A stretch of DNA of 64,000 nt, from assembly GCF_004340205.1 (NCBI RefSeq), contig NZ_SLWB01000011.1:62001-126000 (forward strand), written 5' to 3'. A program made the translations under genes and the position numbers. Origin of the DNA: Acetobacteroides hydrogenigenes. Its GTDB lineage: Bacteria; Bacteroidota; Bacteroidia; Bacteroidales; ZOR0009. Below the pieces are notes generated by a model. That model did not search any database. It worked only from the letters and a program-made list of their open reading frames with translations, and had not been told where the DNA came from. Shown in pieces: positions 1-7,328 of the stretch. Every line of letters begins with the position of its first letter. The first letter of the stretch is position 1.

Positions 1-160
1 CTTTATAAGCCGTGGTTTGCGATTTTTCCTTATTGCATACCTTATCTGGCGATTTGGAGCAAGCATCAAGCACTTTATCGACAAGTATTTTAATGCGCTG
101 GCATTAGGATTTACGGTGCTACTTATAGGAGGTTTTGTCCTCGTAACGTACTTATTTTAA
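1..160 (+). CDS. C-terminal end of a YqaA/DedA-like membrane protein (partial)
   Basis: The window opens inside a reading frame that ends with a TAA at 158-160 and gives 52 residues of a hydrophobic protein. Two likely membrane segments are visible, one around LRFFLIAYLIWRFG and one at the very end, LLIGGFVLVTYLF. The sequence resembles the C-terminus of the small SNARE-associated/YqaA membrane proteins common in Bacteroidota. That assignment rests on recall of the family and on only the last part of the protein. It ends 10 bases before the TerC gene, so the two may be cotranscribed. Confidence 0.45.
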   Translation, partial: FISRGLRFFLIAYLIWRFGASIKHFIDKYFNALALGFTVLLIGGFVLVTYLF

Positions 161-170
161 AACAAACAGC

Positions 171-1121
171 ATGATTATAAACGCCTACATTTGGATCGGA
201 TTTATTGTATTTGTACTGCTAATGCTCACCTTAGACCTAGGTGTGTTTCACCGCAAATCGCACGAGGTAAAAATTAAGGAGGCCCTTACTTGGAGCGCTG
301 TATGGATTTTGCTGGCGCTAGCTTTTAACTATGGCATTTACCTCTTCATGGGGAAGGAAAAAGCCCTAGAGTTTTTGGCGGGTTACCTAATCGAAAAATC
401 GTTAAGCGTCGATAACCTATTCGTATTCATTATGCTCTTCACATTTTTTGATGTGAAGCCAAAGTATCAGCATAAGGTTCTGTTTTGGGGAATAATTGGT
501 GCGCTGATCTTACGCGCGTTCTTTATTCTTGCCGGGGTTGCGCTTATCAACCAGTTCCATTGGGTTATTTACGTATTTGGGGCTTTTCTGGTTTATACCG
601 GAATTAAGATGCTATCGCACAAGGACGAAAGCATCGAACCCGATAAAAATCCTTTGGTTAAGATCTTTAAGAGGATATTCCCCGTTACCGGAGAGATGCA
701 TGGCGGTAAATTCTTTGTAAAGCTCAACGCTAAAACATTTGCTACTCCCCTCTTCATTGTACTGCTGGTGGTAGAGTTTACCGATCTTATTTTTGCCGTC
801 GATTCCATTCCGGCTATACTTGCCGTATCGAATGATACCTTTATAATATTCACCTCGAATGTATTTGCCATCTTAGGCTTACGCGCACTATACTTTGCGC
901 TTGCCGGACTTACCCAATACTTTCACTACCTAAAGTATGGGCTGTCGGCAATACTGGTTTTTGTTGGGGTTAAAATGGTAATCGTTGGATTTTTTAAAAT
1001 ACCGATTGCCGCGTCACTTCTAACGATACTCGGAATTCTAACCATTTCCATACTTCTTTCAGTACTTTTCCCTGCTAGGGTAAAACCTCAGCTAGTAACA
1101 TCAAAAACTACTAAACGATGA
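171..1121 (+). CDS. TerC/Alx family integral membrane protein
   Basis: A 316-residue membrane protein of the TerC family, whose members (Alx, MeeF/MeeY) are linked to manganese export and tellurium resistance. Family hallmarks are visible: the acidic first-helix segment LTLDLGVFHRK (about residues 19-29), the motif SLSVDNLFVF (77-86) and its second-half counterpart VEFTDLIFAVDSIPA (about 201-215), whose membrane-embedded acidic residues are thought to bind metal. Several further hydrophobic segments make a polytopic inner-membrane protein of normal length. The next gene overlaps it by 4 bases (ATGA), so the two are probably translationally coupled. The metal itself cannot be deduced from sequence. 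Confidence 0.9.
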   Translation: MIINAYIWIGFIVFVLLMLTLDLGVFHRKSHEVKIKEALTWSAVWILLALAFNYGIYLFMGKEKALEFLAGYLIEKSLSVDNLFVFIMLFTFFDVKPKYQHKVLFWGIIGALILRAFFILAGVALINQFHWVIYVFGAFLVYTGIKMLSHKDESIEPDKNPLVKIFKRIFPVTGEMHGGKFFVKLNAKTFATPLFIVLLVVEFTDLIFAVDSIPAILAVSNDTFIIFTSNVFAILGLRALYFALAGLTQYFHYLKYGLSAILVFVGVKMVIVGFFKIPIAASLLTILGILTISILLSVLFPARVKPQLVTSKTTKR

Positions 1122-1363
1122 AATGTCCTTGCTGTAACGTACCTCTCGTAATGTCGGAGAGACAAGGTGTAGAAATAGACTACTGCCCTCAATGCCGTGG
1201 TGTTTGGCTCGATCGTGGCGAGCTGGATAAAATTATTGAGCGCTCGTTATCGCTTGATGCTCCAATGGGCTTCAGCACCAAACAAGCGTTTAGCGGCAAT
1301 AAGCACGACGACCACTACAAGTACCACAAGAAAAAGAGCTGGCTAAACGAGCTCTTCGATTAG
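1118..1363 (+). CDS. Small zf-TFIIB-type zinc-finger protein
   Basis: An 81-residue soluble protein with a Cys4 zinc knuckle: C3-x2-C6 followed by C23-x2-C26 and the typical GVWLDRGELDKI segment (residues 28-39). This matches the bacterial transcription-factor zinc-finger (zf-TFIIB) family. The C-terminal half is rich in His and Lys (HDDHYKYHKKK), which might add metal binding. It overlaps the TerC gene by 4 bases, so a role in metal homeostasis with that transporter is a reasonable inference; no function is established for the family. Confidence 0.85.
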   Translation: MKCPCCNVPLVMSERQGVEIDYCPQCRGVWLDRGELDKIIERSLSLDAPMGFSTKQAFSGNKHDDHYKYHKKKSWLNELFD

Positions 1364-1436
1364 CAAGGCGGGGCTAGCCCGCCAACCTACGGAGATCTTG
1401 ATGTTGAAACGGAAACGCTATCCGTAGAATATAGCA

Positions 1437-1467
1437 AAAGGGGCTGTCCGATTAAGACAGCCCCTTT
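1437..1467. terminator. Bidirectional intrinsic terminator
   Basis: An inverted repeat with arms AAAGGGGCTGTC and GACAGCCCCTTT around a 7-base loop. It lies between the convergent genes ending at 1363 (+) and 1529 (-), so it can serve both. Confidence 0.8.
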
Positions 1468-1528
1468 AATACCTAATGGCTTAGCCGAATAGCGATAGAG
1501 CAGATTCCAGAACCTTGCAAAGCCTGTT

Positions 1529-2158
1529 TTACTTCAAAAGCCCTCTTTCGCGTAAATCCTTATAGATATCGGCAATACTGTCGGGTATTTCGAACCGAAT
1601 TAGCCAGTTAACGTCCAAGCCATTATGAATAGCAGCCTTCATTAAGAGGCTATTGCTACCCAACAAATTTCCTATTGCTTCAATATCGTCCCTAAACTCA
1701 AGATGAAGATCTTCGTGCTGCTTTTGAATGAGCATTAAAATCTTAAAGATGCGAGCTATAATGTAGATGAGTAAGGTATACGACTTGCCATATCTTTCGG
1801 CAGCAATGCGCGGACTATTCAGCTCTAGTAATTTTCGAAGCAGGGCACAATTTAAGGTTATTTCGCCCACCTTATCCTTAGTGATGTAAACATGCTCGTT
1901 TATCTTTCCGCTTATTGTGCGAGCATCCATTAGCAGATAACCTGGAGAGTAGTAGGTATCTGAAGCCCTTTGAACATCTTCTATAATAGTACTTTTAAGC
2001 TTTTCCCTTTTATCCTGCACCGAATCGGTATCAACCAGCTCGAAACGAAGCTTACTGGCCAGCTTTAAATCTTTCTTTAGCAGCCGCAATACCAGCTTAT
2101 CCTTTTCCTTGCCGGGTAGCAGCTCTAGGGCTCTTTTAAATTCTGGGTCAAAATCCAT
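1529..2158 (-). CDS. Hypothetical protein, 209 aa, helical
   Basis: A 209-residue protein I do not recognise. It has no signal peptide. The N-terminal third is rich in Lys, Glu and Leu (LLPGKEKDKLVLRLLKKDLK), and a hydrophobic stretch near residues 128-143 (LLIYIIARIFKILMLI) could be a buried or amphipathic helix rather than a membrane span. Composition suggests an all-alpha fold. Codon use resembles the neighbours, so it is probably a normal resident gene. The small membrane-protein gene next door reads in the same direction, leaving a gap of 50 bases. Confidence 0.75.
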   Translation of the reverse strand: MDFDPEFKRALELLPGKEKDKLVLRLLKKDLKLASKLRFELVDTDSVQDKREKLKSTIIEDVQRASDTYYSPGYLLMDARTISGKINEHVYITKDKVGEITLNCALLRKLLELNSPRIAAERYGKSYTLLIYIIARIFKILMLIQKQHEDLHLEFRDDIEAIGNLLGSNSLLMKAAIHNGLDVNWLIRFEIPDSIADIYKDLRERGLLK

Positions 2159-2208
2159 ACTGATTCCTTATTTATTCTCCCTAGGATAGGCAATAGCGCC
2201 GAAATTCG

Positions 2209-2397
2209 CTATTCTACCCTATTGAGATTCCGATAGGCCTTTCGCACCAGCTGCGTTACCACAATAAAACCTAAACCTACAACCAAACGGTACTCCTTTA
2301 AAGGATTATCGGGGAATAGATCGATTAGCGCAGCAGCCAAGACAATTAGGCTTAATATCCAAATTAATGCAAAGGTAATTAAAACCGCTGTTCTCAT
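2209..2397 (-). CDS. Small membrane protein, 62 aa
   Basis: A 62-residue protein with two hydrophobic segments (about residues 3-25 and 38-51) separated by a short polar loop containing DLFPDNPLKEY, and a basic C-terminus (RKAYRNLNR). This is the layout of a two-pass inner-membrane protein with both ends inside. No family is recognised. It lies between the GNAT gene and the 209-residue gene, all on the minus strand, and may share their transcript. Confidence 0.6.
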   Translation of the reverse strand: MRTAVLITFALIWILSLIVLAAALIDLFPDNPLKEYRLVVGLGFIVVTQLVRKAYRNLNRVE

Positions 2398-2435
2398 GGT
2401 TCTTCTTTTTAATAGTTGTAGCTAAGAATAGGCTA

Positions 2436-3017
2436 CTAAAGCGGCTTCTCCAAGTAAATAACCGAAAAGCTGCTGCTTCCATAATCCTTATCGCCACGAA
2501 TATCCGTAATCCTATCGAACCCATTCCTGGTCAAAAACCGTAACCCCTTCCAGTTTTTAAGGTGTACCCCTATGCCTAAGCTTGCATAGCCCTTTTCTTT
2601 TGCAGCGGCGGCAATTGCTGCTACCGCTTCGCGTCCAACGCCATGCTGCTGCACCTGTGCGTTAACCACAAATATGCTAATCCATACCGTTGATGGATTC
2701 GGATATCCATGGTACACATCGAGAAAGCCCACTATGCACGAATCCTTTTTGCTGCAAATCGCCTTAAGCTGGTAAAGTGCCCTACTGGCATTAGCAATAG
2801 GAGGTAAATCGCCCTCCGAAATGCATTTTTCGATATAGCTTTCCTCAAACCACTCCCCTTCGAGCAGCTGCTTATCGGTCCAGCTGCAGCAAATGGACTT
2901 TAGCGCTGGAATATCCTTTTCCACCGCATCTCTGATTATTAGGTTTTCGGTCTCTATACTACTGGATATAGTTCTGCTCATAAAAGGTTTTTTATCGCTA
3001 TCTTTTGAATAATGCAT
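2436..3017 (-). CDS. GNAT family N-acetyltransferase
   Basis: A 193-residue acyltransferase of the GNAT superfamily. The N-terminal part has the usual ENLIIRDAVEKDIPAL start of the fold (about residues 24-39). The acetyl-CoA pyrophosphate loop is QQHGVGREA (123-131), matching the Q/R-x-x-G-x-G/A motif, and is followed by the long helix. The C-terminal NWKGLRFLTRNGFDRI fits motif B. The acceptor cannot be predicted. An internal Met at residue 13 (MSRTIS) would also work as start and removes a polar extension; the longer start is kept with less certainty. Confidence 0.85.
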   Translation of the reverse strand: MHYSKDSDKKPFMSRTISSSIETENLIIRDAVEKDIPALKSICCSWTDKQLLEGEWFEESYIEKCISEGDLPPIANASRALYQLKAICSKKDSCIVGFLDVYHGYPNPSTVWISIFVVNAQVQQHGVGREAVAAIAAAAKEKGYASLGIGVHLKNWKGLRFLTRNGFDRITDIRGDKDYGSSSFSVIYLEKPL

Positions 3018-3140
3018 TCAATTTTTTCCTATTCCGCTTTTGGGGAATTTAATGCCGCCTCGTATCTTCTAAAAGCAGAAACTTCGTCAGCATCCTTTTT
3101 TATCCACATTTAAGGGGAAATTCAACAGGGATACTAAATT

Positions 3141-3575
3141 CTAGATTGTAACAGTAACCGGTATTGCCTTTTTACTCATTGCCGTCTCTATGCTATTTAT
3201 GACATTCACGTTGTAATCTATATAAACCCTTTTCCTTCTACCACTTTTTAATACAAAGCAAACAACCGTTCTTGCCATAAAAGCGCTATACCTTATCCTT
3301 ACCTGTCGAATACTTCGATAGTCTATTCGATTATTAGTTACGTGTAAAATTGTAGCGTAAACCAGTACAACAAATAATATGGTCATAACAACTAGCGTAG
3401 AAAGGCTTTCGAATGCACCAGTTTTACTATATGTAGTAAATTCTGAGAATAATATTTTTATGTATAAGAAATAGGTAACTCCCAAAACAAATTTCAATAC
3501 ACCACTATAGTTGATAGCGATTTCCTGATCGTTAAGCTCTAAGCTGCCATTTTGTGTTTTAAAAATTTCGTTCAT
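3141..3575 (-). CDS. Hypothetical two-TM protein, possible YcxB-like domain
   Basis: A 144-residue protein with a short soluble start (SLELNDQEIAINYSG), two hydrophobic segments (about 26-48 and 58-82) and a basic C-terminal domain (RQVRIRYSAFMARTVV, then GRRKRVYIDYN). The order, a beta strand pair, a two-helix membrane hairpin, then more beta strands, recalls the YcxB/PH-like proteins, but I cannot confirm this. The gene looks more AT-rich than its neighbours. Confidence 0.6.
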   Translation of the reverse strand: MNEIFKTQNGSLELNDQEIAINYSGVLKFVLGVTYFLYIKILFSEFTTYSKTGAFESLSTLVVMTILFVVLVYATILHVTNNRIDYRSIRQVRIRYSAFMARTVVCFVLKSGRRKRVYIDYNVNVINSIETAMSKKAIPVTVTI

Positions 3576-3700
3576 ATGCTATTCCTATTATACCTCTGCT
3601 AGGCGTAGGCACCGTCTACGCTTTTTACCTTTTGCCACGCTACTTAAACAACAGGCTATAAGCCTTGGTTAATTGAGCATAGCGAGTATAACCTCCTATA

Positions 3701-3797
3701 CTTCCGTTTTATTGCGGTCTAAGACCGCTTCTTACCTTCGACATAGTCACAGACTATGCCGAGCCTTGCACTTAGAATAAACTTCGCTTAGCTAAGG
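3701..3797. repeat. Dispersed repeat, copy 1 (second copy at 27799-27894)
   Basis: About 95 bases shared with 27799-27894. Both copies hold a small hairpin (GCGGT...ACCGC) followed by an identical core, TTCGACATAGTCACAGACTA, running on into TGCCGAGCCTTG. The 3576-4016 stretch around it holds no gene that I can support. Confidence 0.75.
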
Positions 3798-4016
3798 TGT
3801 ATATGTCTGATTAGAGCTAGACTTTTCCATCAATAAGCCGTAAACCAACTACCCCGAACGGGATGCAAACGAAGGAAACCTTCCCAAATTTGTACTACTA
3901 GGCTTACGATTATAAATAGATGCGCCTAATGTAGCAATAATAGCTTACCGTTAGCACTGCTTAGCTCAATTTTTTTTAAGAATAAAATGGGGATAGCCGT
4001 TAAAGGCCAGAAATGG

Positions 4017-4276
4017 CGCTTAATTGAGCAGCCTACTAAGCTTAATTGAGCAGCTTACTGCGATGAATGCAGTAAACGGCTGAGCTTAATTCAGGAACCT
4101 ACTGCGATAAATTCAGTAGCCGGCTGAATTAAATTCAAATATTTGGTAGCTTAATTCAGCAGCCTACTGAATTAAATTAAGACGAAGCCTGAATTAAGTA
4201 GAGTAAGCCGCTGAATTTAATTGAGAAAAAGGCGAATTTATTTCAGCAGCCTACTGAACTAAATTCAGCACCCGCC
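4017..4276. repeat. Array A: twelve imperfect 22-bp units
   Basis: Twelve consecutive units of 22 bp (two of 21 bp, the last cut short), with a consensus close to nnTTAATTCAGCAGCCTACTG. Units 2 and 4, and units 3 and 5, resemble each other most, giving a 44-bp super-period. Many junctions form dyads: TTACTGC-7 nt-GCAGTAA at 4054-4074, CTACTG-9 nt-CAGTAG one super-unit later, and AATTCAG-7 nt-CTGAATT around 4152-4172. Changes in one arm are matched in the other. The array ends 224 bases before the gene at 4501. It is non-coding in all frames. Confidence 0.85.
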
Positions 4277-4500
4277 AATACCTTTTTTAGTCAGGATGCC
4301 CTTATACGCCTTACAGAGCCGTTTTTGCCTTGCTACATGAGCAAATTGCTAGCTCTTTAGCTGTTATTACTATTCAGACTAAATATAAATTTCATGAATA
4401 ATGTAAATTTTAGTACACCTCACGAATTAATTATTCATAAATATATTTTAATTTTAACATAGTGAAATAAATATTAAGTCCCACTAAAATTTTTACAGGT

Positions 4501-4995
4501 ATGAACAAACCACAATTTAATTCACGATTTTTAGACACTGACTTTGCAGAGTACGACAAGCTTCTAAGTCAGATAGAGACTTTAGATAAGGGAAAACTCG
4601 ATAGCCTCACCCCCGAACAGCGCCAGCTCTACGGCAAAGTGGGTAATTCAGTTCTCGAATGGGATAGCCGCGTTCAGGGATATATTAGTCAGAAGCCTGA
4701 ATTTACGCCAATCTTTCTGGATAAGGAAGTATTTACATCTAAGCTAGAGCTCCACAAGAAGGTTCGTCCGATTGTCAACCGCCTTAAGGCCATATTGGAG
4801 AACTGGGAAGATACCGAATCGCTTATCAGCTTCGACGTGGATAACGATGCCCGCAGCTACTACCAAAACGTAAAGATGCTGGCAGCAAAGAATGTCCCCA
4901 GCGCACAAACCATCTACGAAGACCTATCATCGCGCTTCGCCAACGCAGGGCGCAAAGAGGCTAACAAAGCAGCAAAAAACGAAAACAAGGAATAG
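4501..4995 (+). CDS. Small soluble helical protein downstream of array A
   Basis: A 164-residue protein of unknown function. No signal peptide, membrane segment or known catalytic motif is visible. Composition predicts mainly alpha helix (for example FAEYDKLLSQIETLDKGKL, LHKKVRPIVNRLKAILENW), and the last 16 residues form a charged, Ala/Lys/Glu/Asn-rich tail. It is the first of three small helical proteins in this window whose genes follow a 21-22 bp repeat array in the same orientation (the others begin at 29756 and 51906). They show no clear sequence similarity to each other by eye. A strong terminator follows, so it is probably monocistronic. Confidence 0.8.
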   Translation: MNKPQFNSRFLDTDFAEYDKLLSQIETLDKGKLDSLTPEQRQLYGKVGNSVLEWDSRVQGYISQKPEFTPIFLDKEVFTSKLELHKKVRPIVNRLKAILENWEDTESLISFDVDNDARSYYQNVKMLAAKNVPSAQTIYEDLSSRFANAGRKEANKAAKNENKE

Positions 4996-5013
4996 GTAAT
5001 TATAAGCTCTTTT

Positions 5014-5049
5014 AAAAGCGGACCTCAGCGATGGGGGCCGCTTTTTTTT
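5014..5049 (+). terminator. Intrinsic terminator after the 4501 gene
   Basis: Stem AAAAGCGG...CCGCTTTT with a run of eight T after it, 20 bases past the stop codon. Confidence 0.85.
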
Positions 5050-5054
5050 ATTAG

Positions 5055-5122
5055 ACACAGAGGCGCGGAGATCACAGAGGGGCACAGCGTTTTTACTATT
5101 CCCTACTCCCTACTCACTACTT
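5055..5122. repeat. About 68-bp direct repeat, copy 1 (copy 2 at 5387-5454)
   Basis: Begins ACACAGAGGCGCGGAGATCA and ends with the triplet-like run CCCTACTCCCTACTCACTAC. Copy 2 differs at a handful of bases. A shorter relative (CACAGAGTCTCAGAGATC) occurs near 54047. The 4996-5562 intergenic region is made of these copies plus an 11-bp periodic element and holds no gene. Confidence 0.8.
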
Positions 5123-5204
5123 CCCCATAAAACCCACCCCTTACCTCCCGTCCAAACGGGAGGATTACGTGCATTAATTAGGGTTAGCCCATTATTCTTT
5201 AACC

Positions 5205-5372
5205 CCTCTTTTCTTCCGAATAACTTCAGTACAACTCCCGTTTATTTCCGTTTAACTTCTACCAGAACTATTTCTATAACATCTTTGATGTCTCATTCTT
5301 CTTCCGTTTAATCCAGCTTAGGCGGGAGTCGCTTCGCGCCACTTCCGAATAAATTCCATTTAAATTCTATCC
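5205..5372. repeat. 11-bp periodic element, copy 1
   Basis: Runs of an 11-bp motif resembling ACTTCCGTTTA / ACTCCCGTTTA. The same element recurs at 15241-15300, 42410-42470 and 54126-54212, in those cases right after the stop codon of a minus-strand gene. Confidence 0.65.
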
Positions 5373-5386
5373 TCAAACACAGAGGC

Positions 5387-5454
5387 GCGGAGATCAAAGA
5401 GGGGCACAGCGTTTTTACTAATCCCTACTCCCTACTCACTACTCCCTATTTAAC
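5387..5454. repeat. About 68-bp direct repeat, copy 2
   Basis: Near-identical to 5055-5122, separated from it by about 265 bases that contain the 11-bp periodic element. Confidence 0.8.
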
Positions 5455-5562
5455 ACTATTTACTGCAACATAAAGCCGCGCTTGGCGTCATATTTGCAGA
5501 TATTGCGCAATCTTGCACGATAGGTATACGTTTTTGCTAAAAATTAAACACCTCATCCTCAA

Positions 5563-6105
5563 ATGGGACTATTCAACTTTACGAGAAAAAAAGAAAAGGT
5601 TAACACCAGCCTTCCTGGTGCCGACGTTCCGATGGTGGAGCGCAGCATGGCGCCTCAGCCCATCGATGCTCCAACGCCTACATCCGAAACGCCGCAGCTA
5701 GGAGTCGATGCCATTTACGCCTTCCTTCAGTACGACTACGAGACCAAGGGCTACAACGATGCGCTCACCAACCCCGACGAGAGCTACAAGAACGACAACA
5801 TTAAGCTCTTCCAGTACGACTTACAGATCCTCATTCAGCGCTCTTTTATGTACTACGACGATAAGATAAAGGAGATCGACTTCCACATTGGTTCGCGCAC
5901 CCGCGCCGGACTAATCGACTTGGTGGAAGAGCTCAAAATAAAGCGCGAGCTGGTGCTGGAGCATATTGAAAAGGTAAAGCAGCTACAGCAGGAAACCGAA
6001 AACAACGCCGGAATGAGCGAGCGCATCAGGCTATCGTACCAGCGCGGTTTTATGCGCGGCTTATCGGCCATTACGCAAACCAAAGTGATGAACATTACCC
6101 TATAA
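5563..6105 (+). CDS. Coiled-coil protein paired with DUF4407 gene
   Basis: A 180-residue cytosolic protein of unknown function. Residues 1-45 are low-complexity and Pro/Thr-rich; 46-105 form a helical domain with many Tyr and Asp; about 105-150 is a likely coiled coil (LVEELKIKRELVLEHIEKVK). No catalytic motif is seen. The gene sits 75 bases ahead of the DUF4407 membrane-protein gene on the same strand with no terminator between, so the two probably act together at the membrane. The start at 5563 is chosen because the overlapping ORF at 5513 has no plausible product. Confidence 0.8.
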   Translation: MGLFNFTRKKEKVNTSLPGADVPMVERSMAPQPIDAPTPTSETPQLGVDAIYAFLQYDYETKGYNDALTNPDESYKNDNIKLFQYDLQILIQRSFMYYDDKIKEIDFHIGSRTRAGLIDLVEELKIKRELVLEHIEKVKQLQQETENNAGMSERIRLSYQRGFMRGLSAITQTKVMNITL

Positions 6106-6180
6106 CGCATAGCCAAGAGGCCCGCATTGCCGGCAACAGCGGGCAGCGGTTAACCTTTTGCTGATTAAAGCATAAATCGA

Positions 6181-7131
6181 ATGAAAGATTGGTGGATAAA
6201 GCTGGGCTGCTACCTAACGGGGTACAACTACAGCATTGTAAAAAGTTCGAGCGAGGCCAGCGCCAAGGCGGTTAAGAAGTTCGCCTCTGCCCTGCTCATC
6301 ATCAGCATGGTGTGGTGCTTTATAGGGTACGAGTTTACCAGCCACTACCTGCACGGCAGCACGTTAACCTCCATCATCGGGGCCATCATTATGGTGGTTA
6401 TGGTGATCCAAATAGAGCGTCAAATTATCCTTACCATAGGAAAAAGCCGATCGGTTAAGCGATTCCGTATCATCATTGGTATCGTTATGGCCATCATCGG
6501 ATCGGTTATTATAGACCAGGTAATGTTTAAGGATGATATCGAGCGCGAGCGCATAACCGTCGATCAGGAGAAGGTTAACAAGGCGATGATCTTTAAGACA
6601 AAGGAGATCAACGATCAGATCGCGCAGCTCGATACGTCGATTGCCCGTAAGGAGCGCGAGCGCATGAAGGCTATCGCCGAGATAACCAAGAACCCAACCA
6701 TTACGGCCTACAATACGCAAACGCAAACCAAGGCCGACTCCAACGGACGAATGGTTACCGTTGGACGTACCATGACTACCCAATCGATGCCAAATCCTAA
6801 GATTGAGATGCTGGCACAGCTCGATGGGCAAATAAAAACGCTGCACGACCTAAAGGTTGCAAAGGAGAATAGCCTGCTAACGATACGGGCAACCGTCGAA
6901 AAGGAGGTAAAGGAGAACAAGCCGTTCCTCGAGGAGCTCTCCATTCTATTTAAAATTCTAATGTCGAGCCCAATTGCCTTTGTGGTTTGGGCGCTTATCT
7001 TCACCTTCTTCTTTTCGATAGAGCTCTTTGTGCTCTACTGCAAGTTTGGCGACGACAAGAACGACTACGACCGCACCATCATGCATCAGATGCAGATCCG
7101 CATGCAGATGATCGATAAGCTTAATCAGTAG
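6181..7131 (+). CDS. DUF4407 domain-containing membrane protein
   Basis: A 316-residue protein with the DUF4407 layout: an N-terminal WWIKLGCYLTGYN motif, three hydrophobic segments (about 36-53, 62-80, 97-118), a long charged helical region likely to form a coiled coil (about 120-265), and a final membrane segment (about 268-291) before a short cytosolic tail. The central region contains a Thr/Asn-rich insert (TAYNTQTQTKADSNGR). The function of DUF4407 is unknown. It follows the coiled-coil gene at 5563, and a strong terminator closes the pair. Confidence 0.88.
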   Translation: MKDWWIKLGCYLTGYNYSIVKSSSEASAKAVKKFASALLIISMVWCFIGYEFTSHYLHGSTLTSIIGAIIMVVMVIQIERQIILTIGKSRSVKRFRIIIGIVMAIIGSVIIDQVMFKDDIERERITVDQEKVNKAMIFKTKEINDQIAQLDTSIARKERERMKAIAEITKNPTITAYNTQTQTKADSNGRMVTVGRTMTTQSMPNPKIEMLAQLDGQIKTLHDLKVAKENSLLTIRATVEKEVKENKPFLEELSILFKILMSSPIAFVVWALIFTFFFSIELFVLYCKFGDDKNDYDRTIMHQMQIRMQMIDKLNQ

Positions 7132-7171
7132 ATTTTTAAGGGCAGGACAACCTTGGTTGTCCAATAAAAGC

Positions 7172-7209
7172 AATGCAGCACCGATGGGGATTGGTGCTGC
7201 ATTTTTTTT
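7172..7209 (+). terminator. Intrinsic terminator after DUF4407 gene
   Basis: Stem AATGCAGCACC...GGTGCTGCATT followed by eight T. Confidence 0.9.
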
Positions 7210-7328
7210 GGTCGTATAATTTTAAGCTCTAAGCTAAGCACATTGACACGGAAGTACAGATGTACTCAGAGATTATTCCATTAGCTTCTTTAACTTGTGA
7301 AATAGCTTCTCCTTTCTACGTCAACGCG

